64,000 nucleotides of DNA, taken from NCBI GenBank assembly GCA_944472135.2, contig OX235266.1:17401925-17465924 (forward strand), written 5' to 3'. Below the pieces are notes generated by a model. That model saw only the letters and a list, made by a program, of their open reading frames with translations, did no database searches and was not told the DNA's origin. A program made the translations under genes and the position numbers. Positions 1 to 14,200 of this stretch are shown here, piece after piece (within the stretch, counting starts at the first letter, position 1; every line of letters starts with the position of its first letter). Source of the stretch: Trichobilharzia regenti (taxonomy: Eukaryota; Platyhelminthes; Trematoda; Strigeidida; Schistosomatidae).

Positions 1-1661
1 CAATGCTCAACCTCATTATTACCCACCCTATTAAACCACCACCTGACACGGGAGATAGAAATTACTGAACTCAATCAGCTATGTTTTGCAAATACTGAAA
101 ATTGTACGATAGAAGAGTAGAAAGTTGCAACTAAATAGCTATCAGGCGTGAAACTGCCGAAAGGTATCTTCTGCTGACTTTCTTGTCTTCCCTGAAATAA
201 CATACTCTAAGTTGTTCCCTTTCTCATGATTTATTTGCCCTAGTAAGTTATGCTACACTGTTGTAAGCATAAAGCATTCCAGTGACATGCTTTTTATTAC
301 CTTACAACAAATTTATGAAAAGAATATGCTCACTAGTTCCCTGTTATTATCTAATGCACATTACCTAAACCAAGTCAAATTATGATTGTTTTCGACGCGC
401 ATTTATTCATTGGTTTATACTGTAAATTGTGACTCGCAAAGCATCAAAATACTAATCAGGAAAATCGCCGGCTACCTTGGTAATCTGATACTCAAAATCT
501 AGGAAATCCTTTGATTTTCTTTTATACAGCGTAGTTTTGTGCCCCCTATGTAACATACACAATTTCTCGTTTCTATACGAATTATTGATCGTGAAGTCAA
601 TAACATAACAGGATTCATTGGTTAGGAAAAAGAGTCCTAAATGTGTGTATTCTGCATGAAGGAAATATTAATAGTTATAAAAAGGTTGCTAAAAACCCAC
701 AATGAAACTACTATCAGATAGTTAAACTGTAACTACAAGTTTCCCAACAATCGAAAATGAACTCGGCCCTACCTTTAACGTCCAAAATACGATATCTCGA
801 AGTGATCCGGAGTGAATTCTTTACACACTGAACCATGGAAGCGATCACATTGTATTAATCGAAACTCAAATTGATAGTCAGTGGAACCTGATTTTCAACC
901 CTACACCTCATTTAATACAAAACAGTGAGTAATTTCAGAATTTGCAGGTATACAGTGAGAAATACAACACCACGAGGATCCACACTGGATGAAGTCTTCT
1001 TCATGTTAGTTCCTAATTACATTTAATTAGGTCCAGCTAACGTCAAGAACTACTTAGAGAAATGAACACTTGTGATCTGAAAAAGTACGTGGTCCTCCAT
1101 TACCAGTTATCTGAGGAAGGTTTTTATAAATGGTACTACTAAACTAAGATCAAATAGCACTCAGAAATACCTAAAACTTAATAAATATGCAAAGACGCAT
1201 GCATACAAAGGGTTATACAAGGGTTCGCCAAGTATAAGCATTTGACAAGACAACCACCTGAATATGACAGTTGTGTAGCTAGGTAGTAGAGGCCTAACTT
1301 GTAGTCTAGGCCGTCAGTAAAATTCGCTGACTCGGAAAATAATAATGGTCCCGTTTGTGAATTGAATAGCTGTGTAATAAAAACAGCCATATTAATGATG
1401 TAGGAATGCGAAACGTTTCCGGGACCCCTCAGACAGATGCAGCACTACTTAGCGTAATACATGGCGTGACCAACCCGTCTTCCTGTAATCCCATGTAATT
1501 TCCTGGCATTTTTGCATGAGCTTTAAGAAATAAGACAATCTTGTCGAGTGAGCAATACGCCTAAGCAATTAACGCAAACTCCATATAGCTCATTAAAATT
1601 ATATTATATAAAATCAAAGATGAAAAATTTAGACAGCAAAATCAAGCACAAAAGTCACCAT
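1..1661. other. No gene recognised; 3' flank of the stefin gene
   Basis: AT-rich single-copy-looking DNA downstream of the minus-strand stefin gene. Short open frames exist (for example about 70 codons on the minus strand at 1178-1390), but none has a recognisable motif or splice context. I found no repeat family here. The stefin 3' UTR should occupy the end near 1661, but no canonical AATAAA is evident close to the stop on the minus strand. Confidence 0.5.
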
Positions 1662-2037
1662 TCAAAAATATGTTAAGGCATCATGCTCTTTCTTATCCTT
1701 GAGGATGGAATGTAGTTTCATTTCAGTGCCATGGCATGGCAGTGGTTCGAATATTTTCGCATGGATGTATTCACTGTCATCAACTTTCACCTAAACAAAA
1801 GTTATCTCGTGGAATCATGCATTTCCTACTTTCACGAAGTGGTTTGTTCCTGCAACTACTTGACTAGATATTTGCAGAATATCATATTTCTGGGGTTTAC
1901 GTCCAAGGTGAGTTTCTAGATGCTTGTCCAGCTGCAAACATCAAGCATATAAACTTCAGTTTTACCAGTTTTCCAAGTTTTTCTTTCTCTTCGGCAGAAG
2001 GTTCGCGAGCAGCACCAACACCACCGCACATTGGCAT
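1662..2037 (-). CDS. Stefin (type 1 cystatin, cysteine-protease inhibitor), three exons
   Basis: Three minus-strand exons, 2037-1966, 1931-1830 and 1790-1662, join into a 100-residue protein. The introns are only 34 and 39 nt, both GT-AG. The start is ATG at 2037-2035, beginning MPMCGG, the typical stefin N-terminus that enters the protease cleft. QVVAG, the central cystatin wedge, falls at residues 48-52. The second hairpin is represented by EPLPCHG at 73-79, and the protein ends HDALTYF, close to the HDELTYF end of mammalian stefin B. Length matches the family norm (about 98-103). There is no signal peptide, so a cytosolic inhibitor of papain-like cathepsins is expected. Seen: motifs and splice sites. 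Known: family I25 function. Inferred: local role against fluke or host cathepsins. The exons are too short to appear as long open frames. Confidence 0.95.
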
Positions 2038-2165
2038 CTTTATGGAATTATGTCCGAATAAACCGGCTGCTGCTCAAGGACATACAATTTCGAGAGCCTT
2101 TGTTCTCAGCTGATGTGAACAAATAGACTTCACCAAAGTCTCGTTTAATTTTTGATAGATATAAT
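2038..2165. promoter_or_regulatory. Putative shared promoter between two divergent start codons
   Basis: Only 128 bp separate the stefin start (minus strand, 2037) from the candidate first ATG of the plus-strand gene (2166). If both starts are correct, the interval must hold both 5' UTRs and a bidirectional promoter. No clear TATA box stands out in it. The call depends on the plus-strand start, which is the weaker of the two. Confidence 0.35.
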
Positions 2166-2292
2166 ATGTTTTCAGGTGATTGTTTGAGTGAATCTGACTT
2201 ACTTCTCCGCTGTAGCTTCCATTGTCTTTCTAAAGGATATGTAAAAACGTTTTGCATTTTAGATTCTGAGTCCGAGAGGTTTTTGTCTGGTT
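2166..2292 (+). CDS. Candidate exon 1 (start MFSGDC)
   Basis: The open frame continues from ATG 2166 to a stop at 2340-2342. The donor ggtt/gtaaat at 2293 leaves phase 1, the only phase accepted by the next exon. Cysteine- and serine-rich peptide. An alternative donor follows TAT at 2240 (phase 0). The opposite strand is also open here, so the call is tentative. Confidence 0.4.
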
Positions 2293-5200
2293 GTAAATAT
2301 TTGGCTGATCCAAATTCCTATAAAATATATCCTGTCAACTAATGCAATCCCTCTAAACACACGACAGGGAAGAACGTGAGTCAGTTTACTAGAAAATGTA
2401 TGGTTTGTAACAGGTTATTCAGATTGTTGAGGCTTGCGAATGTCGTCTCTTGGGCCGACCCCACCCCCATAGGAATCAAAAATATTTTGGAAAATGTGGT
2501 TTTATAGGAAGAGAAAGGAAATATAAAGAATGGGTGGATGTATGTTACTAATACTACTATTACACCAACTGAGCTGTATATGTTACTGGCGAAAATATTA
2601 ACTCACTCCTATAATTTTATGTTTGTTCGCTCGTTGACTTTTGCTTCTATTCTTTTAGTTCCTGACGACTTTTCAAGCTTTCTGATTCATTTTGATGAAT
2701 GGACTATCAAAATACCTGTAGTATGTCACAATCCATATATCTACCCAGGACACTGAGGAAACTTGTAGCCTTCTTAAAACTGCACTTCTAAATAGAAGGA
2801 GTGTACCTAATTCTCACATTCACGATGGACTTTTCCATAATTCAGGGTAGGCAAAGAGCCCCATAGTGGAATTGTTGACATGAAAGCTAGGAACACATGG
2901 ATACAGAAATTTGTGGTGCACTCAATCAGTCCTGGCAATTCTGCTACGGATTCGAGTTGTTTCGCTGCTCGACTCAACCAGAAGTAACGCTTGCGATCGT
3001 CTGCCATTCTAGACTTGTCTTTCACCGCACGAATCGTTAATATATTAGCCTGGGACACTGCGAACTACCGAGCAGGAGACCGTTACCAGGACTCTAATTA
3101 GTGTGACCAGGATATATTAATAAAGCTTCTTCTAAGATACACTCAGTCAGAGACACAATCCACGGGAGTGAGTGATGTAAAATAATATTACAACGAAGAA
3201 AGAAGTCAGCAATTTATTTTCTTCATCTCCGAAAAATCAGAACAAGATTGTTCACGAGTCTCATTATTTAAAAGCCCGTATGAAGCCAGTTGAAAACAAA
3301 CTTATTCTTCACTGAAATTGGGGGGTCGAAATGACGCGGGCTGGTGAAAGCCTTCATGAAGCCAATCAGTCGATATGTCTACTTTCGACGCAAATAAGAA
3401 TAAGCGTGGGGACGTGGAATGTTCGCACAATGTACGAAGCAGGAAAGGCCTCCTAAGTAGCCAAAGAAATGAGAAAATATGTGTTAGAGGTGCTAAGAAT
3501 CTGAGAGATCAGATGGAGTGAAGTTAGGCTATTTAAATTTTCAACTGCAGAGTTAGTAATCTACTCTGGTCATCCGGACAAAAACCACGAACACACTGAG
3601 GCAGTGATTAGCTACCATGGTCACCAATAGTGGCGAACTATGGGCTGACCACTTCCAGCGACCCTTGAATCGACCATCACCTGCGTCTCGTCCAGAAATA
3701 CCATCAACAGCATGCATAGTGCTGCCATTGGACACCTATATTCCAACAAAAGCGAAAGTATTGAATACAACCAAGCAACTTAAAGCCGGGAGGGCATCTG
3801 GACCAGATGGAACTCCTCCTGAATCAGTAAAAATGGATCCAGAGACCAGAGCGGATATGCTCATTCTACTCTCGCAAGACGTTTGGAAAGAAGGAAAGGT
3901 GCCCGCTGGTTCGAGGAGAGACTACCTTGTTAAATTGTCAAAGGAGGGTGACTTAATCCTCAGTAAGAACTGGTGCGGAATCATGCCGTTGTCCACGCGG
4001 CGCAAAATATTGAGTTATGTCGTATTGGAGAGAGTGAGAGATGCCCTGGATGTGGAGCTCTGCCCAGGACAATCAGGATTCGGGAAAAGCAAATCATGTG
4101 TTAGTCAAGCTGCCACTCTGCCCATCATAATCGAACGGCAGTCAAGTCAGTACCTCGGTTTCATCAACATTCAAAGGGCCTTCGACTCCAATGACCATGA
4201 AGTAATTTGGAAAATACCTCAGCACTTTGGAGTGCCTCAAATCTTTCTCAAACTCATCCAACAGCTATACGACAATATCACGTGTCAGGTGATACACGAC
4301 GAAAAGCCTAATGAGGCGTCTGAAATGAAGACTGGAGTGAGCCAAGGCTGCCCGCCTATTACCACCAGTGATATTCCTAACTGTGGCTGAATGAATTATG
4401 TGGAGAACTGTGGAGGGCGGGAAGACAGGAATGCGTTGGACCGGTAAGAAGACTCTAGAAGATCTGGATTTCATTGATGATCTGCGTCTAACGTCACATA
4501 AATTCGAAGACTTACAGACGATAAACAACAAGTTGCCAGAAGAATCTGGCACCGGAGAAACGACTTCAAATGGACACACTGAAGATGGAAGTGATGAAGA
4601 CACTAGTAAAGTTAAACTTTCGACACCACTAACAACCAATCAGCAAACGACCTTGAACGGACCAATCACATTAAAAGGCATTTAATAATAATAATAGTGG
4701 CCAAATGAATAAATGAAATGGCATTTGACATGGTATCTCACAGTATTCTCTTTGAGAAGCTGTACTCTTGTGGAATTCGCAACCCATTACTGAACTGGTT
4801 AAAATCATTTCTAAGCAACAGGGTACAAATAACCAAAGTTGGATCTGTATTGTCTCATCCTAGGCAGATCTCAAGTGGGGTCGTGCAAGGTAGTGTCCTA
4901 GGTCCACTTTTATTCACAGTCTACATTAACAGCATTTGCAAGTGCTTCACCTCAGGTAAACCATTCCTATATGCTGACGACCTCAAAGTCGTCTACTCCT
5001 GCTACACTCATGAATTAAGCGATATGGTTACTAAAATACATCTTGAACTAAGTAGCCTCTCAACATGGTGTGCTGAATCCTGTCTAAATTTTAACATTGA
5101 CAAATGCGGCTGGATTTGTATCGGCAACAGTAACCTTGATCTAACTCTTGAAATAAATGGGCGAAAACTAGCTAAGCTCAACTCAGTCGTAGATCTCGGT

Positions 5201-8200
5201 ATTAGATACTCTAGTAACCTAACGTTCGCTGAACAGACTGATTATGCCAGACGTAAAACGCGAAGGCTGATAGGATGCATAACACGCAATTTCTTTTGTT
5301 GTGAAACTAGGGTTTTATTATACAAAGTATGTGTCCGACCTATCTTAGAATACTGCCCGTTTATTCTTAGCGGACTCAGACAAAATGACAAGCTTAAATT
5401 AGAGGGAGTGCAACGGCAGTTTACCTCAAGAACTCTTGGTTTAGAAAGTGGTCTGGAATACCATGAGCGATGCGAAAGACTAAGATTAGAACCCCTCTGG
5501 AAAAGACGCCTTAAGCTAAACCTTATCTTTTTATAAGCTAACTAATCTTCTCTTGCATTCCTCCGAGCCAATAACTAAACCTACCGCTGTCATCAGTTAC
5601 AATCTTAGAAATCATCACAACCTAGCTGCTATAGAGCACTGTCAGACTTACGTGCGGTACAACTTCTTCTTAAATAAGTTTTCAGTCATTTGGAATAGAC
5701 TACCAGCTAATGTGCGCGATGCAAACACACTTCCAGTGTTCATCTCCTCAGTCACCAGACTGCTCAAAGATGACAATGCACTTGTGCGTCTGACTCTTAC
5801 ACCCCTTTTTCACCCTACATAGATATTTTAAGTTCTTTAAACGTGTAGTTACAACAAACTACAATTATAAATTTTAATATTATTGGAACTAGATGTAAAC
5901 ATTTCTACACAGGACAGTAATATTAGTTCACACATAATATAAAAGTTAGCATAACGGGACTAGTTAGTTTGTTTACAAAAATAACCATAGTTACTAAACA
6001 GAATATATATGTATACATTTACTTTATTTTTTTTCCTGCACGTTCCCAGTGGAACATAGGGCTCCAAGCTAGATGCTTGAAGTTTCTGCAGCAGTGGTGA
6101 TTATTTTTACAGGATGGGGTTGCTAGCCTCATGCCAAACCTTTCCTCTTCACCAGTCTCACTAGTGGCTTAGCGAGGTAAAGGAGTGCGCCGGCCGGGGA
6201 TCGAACCCCGGACCATGTGCATGGTCAGCGAGCGTCCTAACCGCTATGCCACCGACGCTCTGGTGGTCACTCCATAAGGACTCCTCTTGCTTTCTTTTGC
6301 TTTGCTGTTGTTTGTCTTCTTTTTTCTCTCACCATTTTAGCTTCCATTGGACTTTTTGAATGAGAATGAATAATGTGGATGTTTGACCATTTACAGTGAC
6401 AAATGATCTGCAGACATTATTGGTCCCGTATCTTTCAGTTGCCTAGTTAATAACGAATTAAGTTTCCCCACGACGCAGCCCGGATTACATTTGTGGAATA
6501 TACTCTTATACCAATGGAAAAGTATCAATTTGTAATACAACGTCACGATTGTAGCTTATAACATAACTAACCGTATCTGTAAAAATAACTTTCTTATTAC
6601 CCAATTTGGATATAAATCAAAAATGAGATTCGGATCTGTACACACCCAAGTTATATTGAGGAATTACTTCAAGCTTTATTTTTTCCCAAGTATTTTTAAT
6701 CCATCCAAAACTTACTTGGGTTTTTTTGTTAATGCGAAGTTAATATTCCTTTATTTCATGACGTGTTCCATTGAATGACTGGTTATCATATTGTTCCCAC
6801 AGACCTAAGACAAAAACGCCAGCAACCATGTAATTTAACCATAAACCAAATTTATGAAATTTAAATAATGATTATCCATACCTGTATATTTGGTGTGTCC
6901 TACACAAGTAGGAAAAAATGTGTATTTTATTAAAACATTATTATTAAGTATGATTGCTAATCGTATATGTAATTTATCATATTGATGATGCCTGTAAACT
7001 GGCGTTCCTCATGTACAAAATGAGAATATACTATTATTATTATTTATCTGTTTAGAATCATTCTTTTGCGGCCGTTAAGCATCGGTAACGCCATTACATG
7101 ATGTTACAGGATACTTCTACTGTCTGTACATCACAAAATGTGTCATCTGTGCTGTCTAATGTAACGGCTACATTCAAAGAATAATGCTTTCTTCTATCTT
7201 TTTTACGCGCGTGCAATTTAAGCAAGCTTTTGTTGAATTTTTGAAGGTAATAACTTACTTGTTCATTATTTCTTTGGAAAGAGTCAAACGCAACTTACCG
7301 GGTTGCTTCTAGTCGCAAAAATGCCACATCAGGACCTATGGAATATGAGTATGTGAGATATGAAAGCACTTTTGAGGGTAAACGTGCTCCTAGAGGTGCT
7401 AGCTTTAGGAATAAAGGGTAAGTTGGCTGTGTATGTAAATTTCAAAAATGTTTAGGGTCCAAAATTGTTTCATGTCAGTCGACATTTACAGTTCGGCATA
7501 CACTTGAAGAACCTGACATTTTATAGCTCTTTATGAATTGGATTCGACTCATTCTATTCCTATTCTCTGTAGGGTACGGTTGTGCACCAAATAGACAAGA
7601 AGGTATGAAATAAAAAACTGGCTTGAGAATAATTGTATGAAAGCCAAAAGTGAACATCATGATAGTAAGACCTATATGGGTAGCATTATACATTGCAAAT
7701 GAACGTTGTCAGCCCAGGGATTAATTAGTTTCCCATTCTATTTCCTTTATAAATGCATTTATTAATAATGATATACTGCACTTACTTGTTCCATCACACT
7801 TTAATGATTCACCTTAGCACTTTTACTTTCCTAAAACAGCTTTCAATCCCTTGTAAAGTTGTACTTACCTCAGTATTGGTTGGTTATCGTATGCCTACAA
7901 CCACGGGAAGAAACCAAAACGAAGTCGATTTTCCCGCGCAACCTGAAAGACAACTGTACATTTCAATAACTATACAGCCTGGCTCAGACAATCAGTGTAT
8001 TTATATATATATCAAATATTTAGCTGTTGGGACAATAACTTGTAGACAATCTACGATTCCAGATTATATCAAATTGATCGTTCCTGTAAAAATGGCATAC
8101 ATTTTCATGTAAATTTATATATTTATATGAAAATACACATTACTTGCTCAAACCCAACTTCCCTATATTTTCGCGGAGGCATCAATGCATCAGTCATCGT

Positions 8201-11200
8201 TTCATCGGTCGCTGTTCAAAAAAAACGTAGAAAAACTGTCAGAAGTAATATCGTGATTTATTGTTGTAATGTTTGTTCATAGACCTTAGTTGATTCTGCT
8301 GCCTATATGTTGGTGTTAGAATAAAGAATTCTCGAGTTGCCAATCGGTGTTCTGGTCTTCGCGTCTGTTAGTACTAAGCGTTTCTGAAGGGCTTCGAGGC
8401 ACAACGAGAGGCCCGGCGTAGAAAGAGCTGGGCATTAACGGTTTTTGAGACGTGACTGACATACATTATTATTAATAAAAGATAGCTGCCTATAGATATG
8501 TGCATAACCATTCGTGCACATCAAGCTTCATGCCTATCGATGTATCTAGACTTCGGCTATCATCAGAGGAAATGACAGCCGTGTAACTGTTTACTGAAGG
8601 GAAAACTGGTGTCCGTGAAATAATTGATCTAGAGCATGGGAGATTCAGTGAAGTTATCCTTCGTGATAATATTAGGAATATGACAGTTAGGATAAACAGA
8701 CGTGAGTCTTATCAAAATAAAAGTGACGCCAGAATGGAAATCGGTAGTTTATAAGGCCTGATTCAACAGCTGTGGCAGACAGGTCCAGTCGGTGTTCTGC
8801 ATGGCAATGCAGGTTTCTTATTAGAAATCATTTTAACTCGTAATGATGCGATCAATCTCTATCATAAGCTTTCAGAAGTAGTCGGAAATGGTTGTGCTTA
8901 TAAAACGAATAAGACAGGGTAAATGGCTGTACGAGAGGATATAGTTTCTTCTCCATATCTACTACGGATGATCTTTATATAAGTTTGTTGTGGTTGATGG
9001 ATTTGGAAGAGAAAGGACTGTCTTAATTTGTTCTTACTAGGAGATAAAGGTGTGCAGATATCAAGGAGATCTTGCAAACTATATAAGATTTACGGATGAT
9101 GCATCCAAAACAGTAACATTTGCTGTCGACTGCGCAACTGTACAGATGAACGCTCTGCATGTATGCCGGGTTTCAGACGGCAGGCAAATTTCATTCTCAT
9201 TAACTAACATTATTAACTTGTAGACAATCCACGATTTGATATTATATCATACTTGATCGTGCCTGTAAAAATGGCTTGCATTTTCATGTAAATTTATATG
9301 TTTATATGAGAGTACACATTATTATTATAATAAGGAAAACAGTTCATGAATCAAAGCGTTAAAAAGTGGTTGTGTTAAATGGCACACAAGCACAGTTGTG
9401 ACAGGTAAGTCAAGAATTCAGAGTGTACTGCAAAAGATTTTGTGGTTACCTAAACCTCACAGGTATGATTGATGCTGGTGCTGGTGCGTTCATCAGAATG
9501 CACTGGCTGAGAACACGGAAATATTGAGCTGCACCGTCATCGTCAGCATGAGAGCAATTCTAACAACAGGGTGGAGAAGGCATTTGCGGAATGCTTATTA
9601 ACGGTTAAGATGTCACGGCGTCAGTTTGAACCGACAAAATCCCGATGCCACACTGGCAACATAACAAGGACTAGTCGGACCCTGATGAAGTTTAAAGTGA
9701 CCGACCCTACAAAGGGGGGCAAGCAACCAAAGGCCAAAACTAAGTCTTAGATCAGTCTAACGATCTCCCTCATTCTGCTTGATGTACCAGTTCACAGCAG
9801 TAGTCCATTTGGAAGAGAAGCTCTGTTTGAGCAGGGATGTTGGTCTACTCCGTGGAGTCAATTAGGACTGGACGTTAATTCGGCGAAATTGTACTGACCA
9901 CACGGAGGTGTCCAGGCACCTCAAAGTAAGCCGTCTCCGTAAAGGGAGAAATCGGGCCTTGCCGAAGAGACCGAAAGAATACTGTTACTGGCTCAAATAT
10001 TGGCTATCGACAGAAGTCCCAACATACGAGTAAGGTAAATGGAGACGGAGTCAATGAAATTGACGCCCTCTACCTCCATGGTCACACACATTGTTCCGGG
10101 GGTGGAAACTGGCACTGCTTTTGAAAGGCGCGTGCATGACGTACAGCAGCTGAGATGGAAGTCGTCCCAGACGGCCCTCAATGCTTCTGGAGCAATCTCA
10201 ATTTTCTCATTACCTCGTTCCGTTCATCCCACACTGATTAGTTCTCCAAATGTCAAATTCAACTCCCAGGAACAGTTGGGTCTAGTACTCCAAAGATGGT
10301 ACGAGACCACGGGTAGAATGGGAGGACATAGCCAATGCTGAGAAAGAAAGCCCAGAACCACAAGAAGGCGGCAAAATGAGGTCACAGTACGTCCCCATGT
10401 CTCAGTGACACCACAGAATGCGGCACTAAGAATGACGGTCAGTACCACCCAAGTGTTCTACTTGAATCCGTGGGAAAAAACGACAACTGGCCGGTGCCAT
10501 CAAAATCGGCCTAATAGTTTAAGTACTAAATACTCAACCAGCAGTCTGCTTAGTGTCAACCAACCCACAACACGCTGAGCTGGCGGAACTCACTGTCAGC
10601 CGCCTGTAAAGTAATTTGAGAGGGCTGAGAGGAAGTGTGGGCAAACTCAGAAACCTCAGTCACACCTACACCTTAAAATAATCATCCTCACTGAAACCTG
10701 GCTAAACCCCACTATTGCCGACAGCGAAATCAGTATAAATGATACGGTTTTGGTCAGGAGAGACAGGGGTAACAAGGAAGTGGAAGTTGCCATATACTTT
10801 GACAAGCAACTTAAATGTGTACTTGCAATGGACCCAACACTTGTTGAACTCCTATCTGTGGGGTGGGTGGATACAACCAATGATTGCTCAGCACTATCAC
10901 AGCGATACTGGGCTTGGACTGTGACCGAACCACTCTAGCTGAAGACTTCAATGCCACACCCACGAAACCTTGGCTTGGGGTATCCTCCAGGGACATTCGG
11001 TCGAAATCCGTTAAAAACCATTAGAAATGCCATACTGACTGAGAACGTTGGATGGGTCCCTAGTGGAAAGTCGTCGAAACTAGAGTGTATTCTAACTAGT
11101 GACCAGCTACTGGTCGAAAATGTCGAAATCATGACCCACTGTAGAGTATTTATTACGTAGTTACAGGGCTTGATCGTGTTCATTATGAGCTCTGACAGTA

Positions 11201-14200
11201 GGACTCTATGAGACCATTTCTATTCTGTTGCGAGGATGACTATGCTGATGCGTTCGGTGGCACATTGGTTAGGACTCTCGCCGATCATGCACATAGTCAG
11301 GAGTTCGATCCTCTGCCGACGAACATCTGATATCTATGGTCGGCCTGCAAAATTTGGGCTACCGATATCACATGCTGAAAACTCCATACATGTATCATAA
11401 ATATGGTGTGGAATCAAGCTATAATAAAAAAATGCGAAAATTTTTGCGGGACGCAGAATAGGCTATAGAATGGGTTGAGTTATTGGCGGGCGAACACTGG
11501 GAGGTGGCAGAAGAGATTATTCACGCAACAATCTCACATAACGTCTCTCTAGTCAAAAGGCAACAGAAGAAAAGGTCCTTTGTGCTGAAGAGAAGTTGGC
11601 AGCGTACTCTGCAAGCAAAGCGGAGGGCTTGCGCTGCTTGACAAATATCCAAGAGTCAGACCGACCACAGTGCATACCAGGAACTCAGGAACCGGTGCAA
11701 CACAAGAGTCCAGAGTGACAAGAGATCATTTCGGACAAACCTTGCGAAAACGCATCTGGCGAACCCAAAGGCCTGTATCGGTTCGTCTCGGAGAGAAAAT
11801 CAGCCAACCAGGAGGCATGCACCTTAGTAGATCTAAACGGTCATTATCTCACCAGTTTGGAAATGACTGAAGTGTTCAGTCAAACAGCAATGTGGGTGTT
11901 ATTGGTATAGTCCAAGAAGGCGGCACTACTATTAACCAGGGGAAAACCTAGTGGCTACGCTCGAAATAAAACTGGCAATCGTACTAGGGAAGTTGCAGAG
12001 GCTCATATCTGAAAACTCCCCAGGTTATGACGACATCAGGCCATCTGCTTTGAAACGGTGCCCTGAAGCTTTCTGTGAGTCATTATTTGACCTGTTCCAA
12101 CACCCAGTGGATTCAAGGAAACTGCCAAGGGAGTGGAAAAGAGCCATCCTTTCTCCTATTTTCAAGGGTGGGGACAGGCAAAATACCATCCGTTATTGAC
12201 CAGCAGCACTACTCCCAGTGATATCAAAATTACTGGGAATTATAATTGATTATCACGTCACGGAACTACACAACAAGACTAATAGAATCCGTGGAGCACA
12301 ACATGGTTTCCGGAGAGGTAGGTCCTGTGTAACAAACCTACTGTCAGCTTAGAGCGATTGGACATCATAGTGAGATATGAAGATTCCAGTCCATGTGGCC
12401 TTCCCAGAATTTGAGAAGGCATTTGGTACGGTTCACCGTAACCTCCTACACAAGGTAAGCCATGCAGGTAGAGATGGACCGCTTCTTTCATGGTTGGAGG
12501 ACTACTTAGACGAAAGGAAATTCAGCAGTGAGGTCAAATGTGTCTGATTATCCCGACACAGCTCTTCATCAGGACTATCGTAGGGCTATATCCTTAGGCC
12601 ACTGGTGACGCTGATCCTTATCAATGAGCTACCATGCTGTCTAAGCTGCTCGACTCTTTAAGCTGACGACGTAAAGATTTATAGAGCAGTAAATTGTTTG
12701 GAAGACTCATATAGGCTGCATGAAGACCTAAAACTTCTGGAAGACTGGGCGCTGACCATTGGTAAGACTTTCGCCCTGAAAACGTGTAGAGTAGTGCAAT
12801 TACGTACATGTAGACTACGGAATGCAAGTTATATCCCGTACAATGAAATCTTGTCCTGCACACTGTCGGAGCGTGGCTTGAATCTAGTTCCAGCAGAAAA
12901 AATGGACAAAAGTGTGAATTACATGGAGGATGTAGCAAGGGCATATGTGATCATAGACTCTATGCATAGACAATTAAGTGCACTATCTTTTGAGTTCCTT
13001 CTGAGGTTGTACAAAATATACGTCAGGCCACGCCTTGAAGTGCACCCCTACTGCTTAGAAGAGACGCAAGCCTTTTGAAAAGAGTCCAAAGACGGGATAC
13101 AAAAGATGTGTTGGGTCTACGAAACAAACCATATGATGAACGGCTAAAGAAATTAGGCCTTTCCACACTTAGCTACCGTCGGCTTAGATGGGGGGCTTGA
13201 TTACTGTCTACAGGGTTTCAAGTAACCACAGTCACCCAAACGAAGGTTTTTTGCCATTAAATATGTATACGCCTCCCCGTGGGGATGCGCGAAGGATAGT
13301 TCACCAGAGAGCAAAGACTTGAGTGCTCCCACACTTCCTTTCACCGAGAGTTTATCATCCTTGGAACTCCCCGCCAGCAGATGAAGCGACAGCAGCATCC
13401 TTGGACAATTTTAAGCGAAGGCTGAACAATCGTGCAGCAACACAAGTACTGTGTCTAAACGGTTTATCCCCTTAAAATCTCACTCACCATCAACGGGTAG
13501 ACACCTGAACTTATCGTTTTACTTATTCACATTCTCTCTTGTCTTGTTCTCCTGATTATTCCAACTACTAAACCTTCACTTATTATATATATATACATAC
13601 ATACACATATAGATATATATCAAATTCAGATTGCATCAGCCCTTTGTTTTTAGGTTTTCTTTCTATTTATTGTTTTGGTCCACAAAACCTACAATAATTA
13701 TATTTGTTATTATTATTATCATCTCTTTTTTGTCGATGACACTGGATGACTAACGGGTAAAACTTTAAACTCCATTCACAGTAGCAACATGGTCTTAACA
13801 CATCACGTACTAAAAACTGTACATAATTAATCATAGCACCACTCCTTTTGGAATCGAACAAAGTAACGATAGTCGAGTGTTGGGACGAACTATTCAGAAG
13901 CTCATTGAAGACCAAGAACCTGTACCTTAAAACCAAGAATCTACCACTAAGGAATCAAACTGAATTACACTAGCTCTTCAAAAACGATATTACCTATTGA
14001 ATTGTTAGCCGAACTTTGTTTGAAAGCCCTAAATGAGAGCAACGATGACGCCAGAGTCAAGCGCCGTTACAAATGAGTTATATTAAAGTTCAAGCAAGAA
14101 ACCATGAGATTTGCTCGTTTTCACCTCCCAGTAGGAATGAAGTGAGTTTTTCAATGGTTTCTAGCTATTTAAAGGTTCGAAACAATAATTATCAGAGAAG

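Noticed and set aside
2048..2257. Minus-strand 69-codon open frame upstream of the stefin
   Set aside because: No motif and no splice link to the stefin; it overlaps the candidate plus-strand exon 1 and the stefin already has a proper start.
6185..6258. Possible functional tRNA gene
   Set aside because: Acceptor and B-box look good, but the anticodon stem fails and one T-stem pair is broken; the same head with a shared body recurs elsewhere, so it is a SINE.
7753..8112. 119-codon plus-strand open frame
   Set aside because: Its 3' third is part of a dispersed repeat (8038-8145), and the rest has no motif; most likely non-coding.
8280..8460. Possible LTR end with AATAAAG
   Set aside because: No matching TG start, no partner copy and no target duplication found in the window.
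13667..13936. Minus-strand 89-codon open frame
   Set aside because: Low-complexity Asn run and no family features; several frames on both strands are open here by chance, so I could not choose it as coding.
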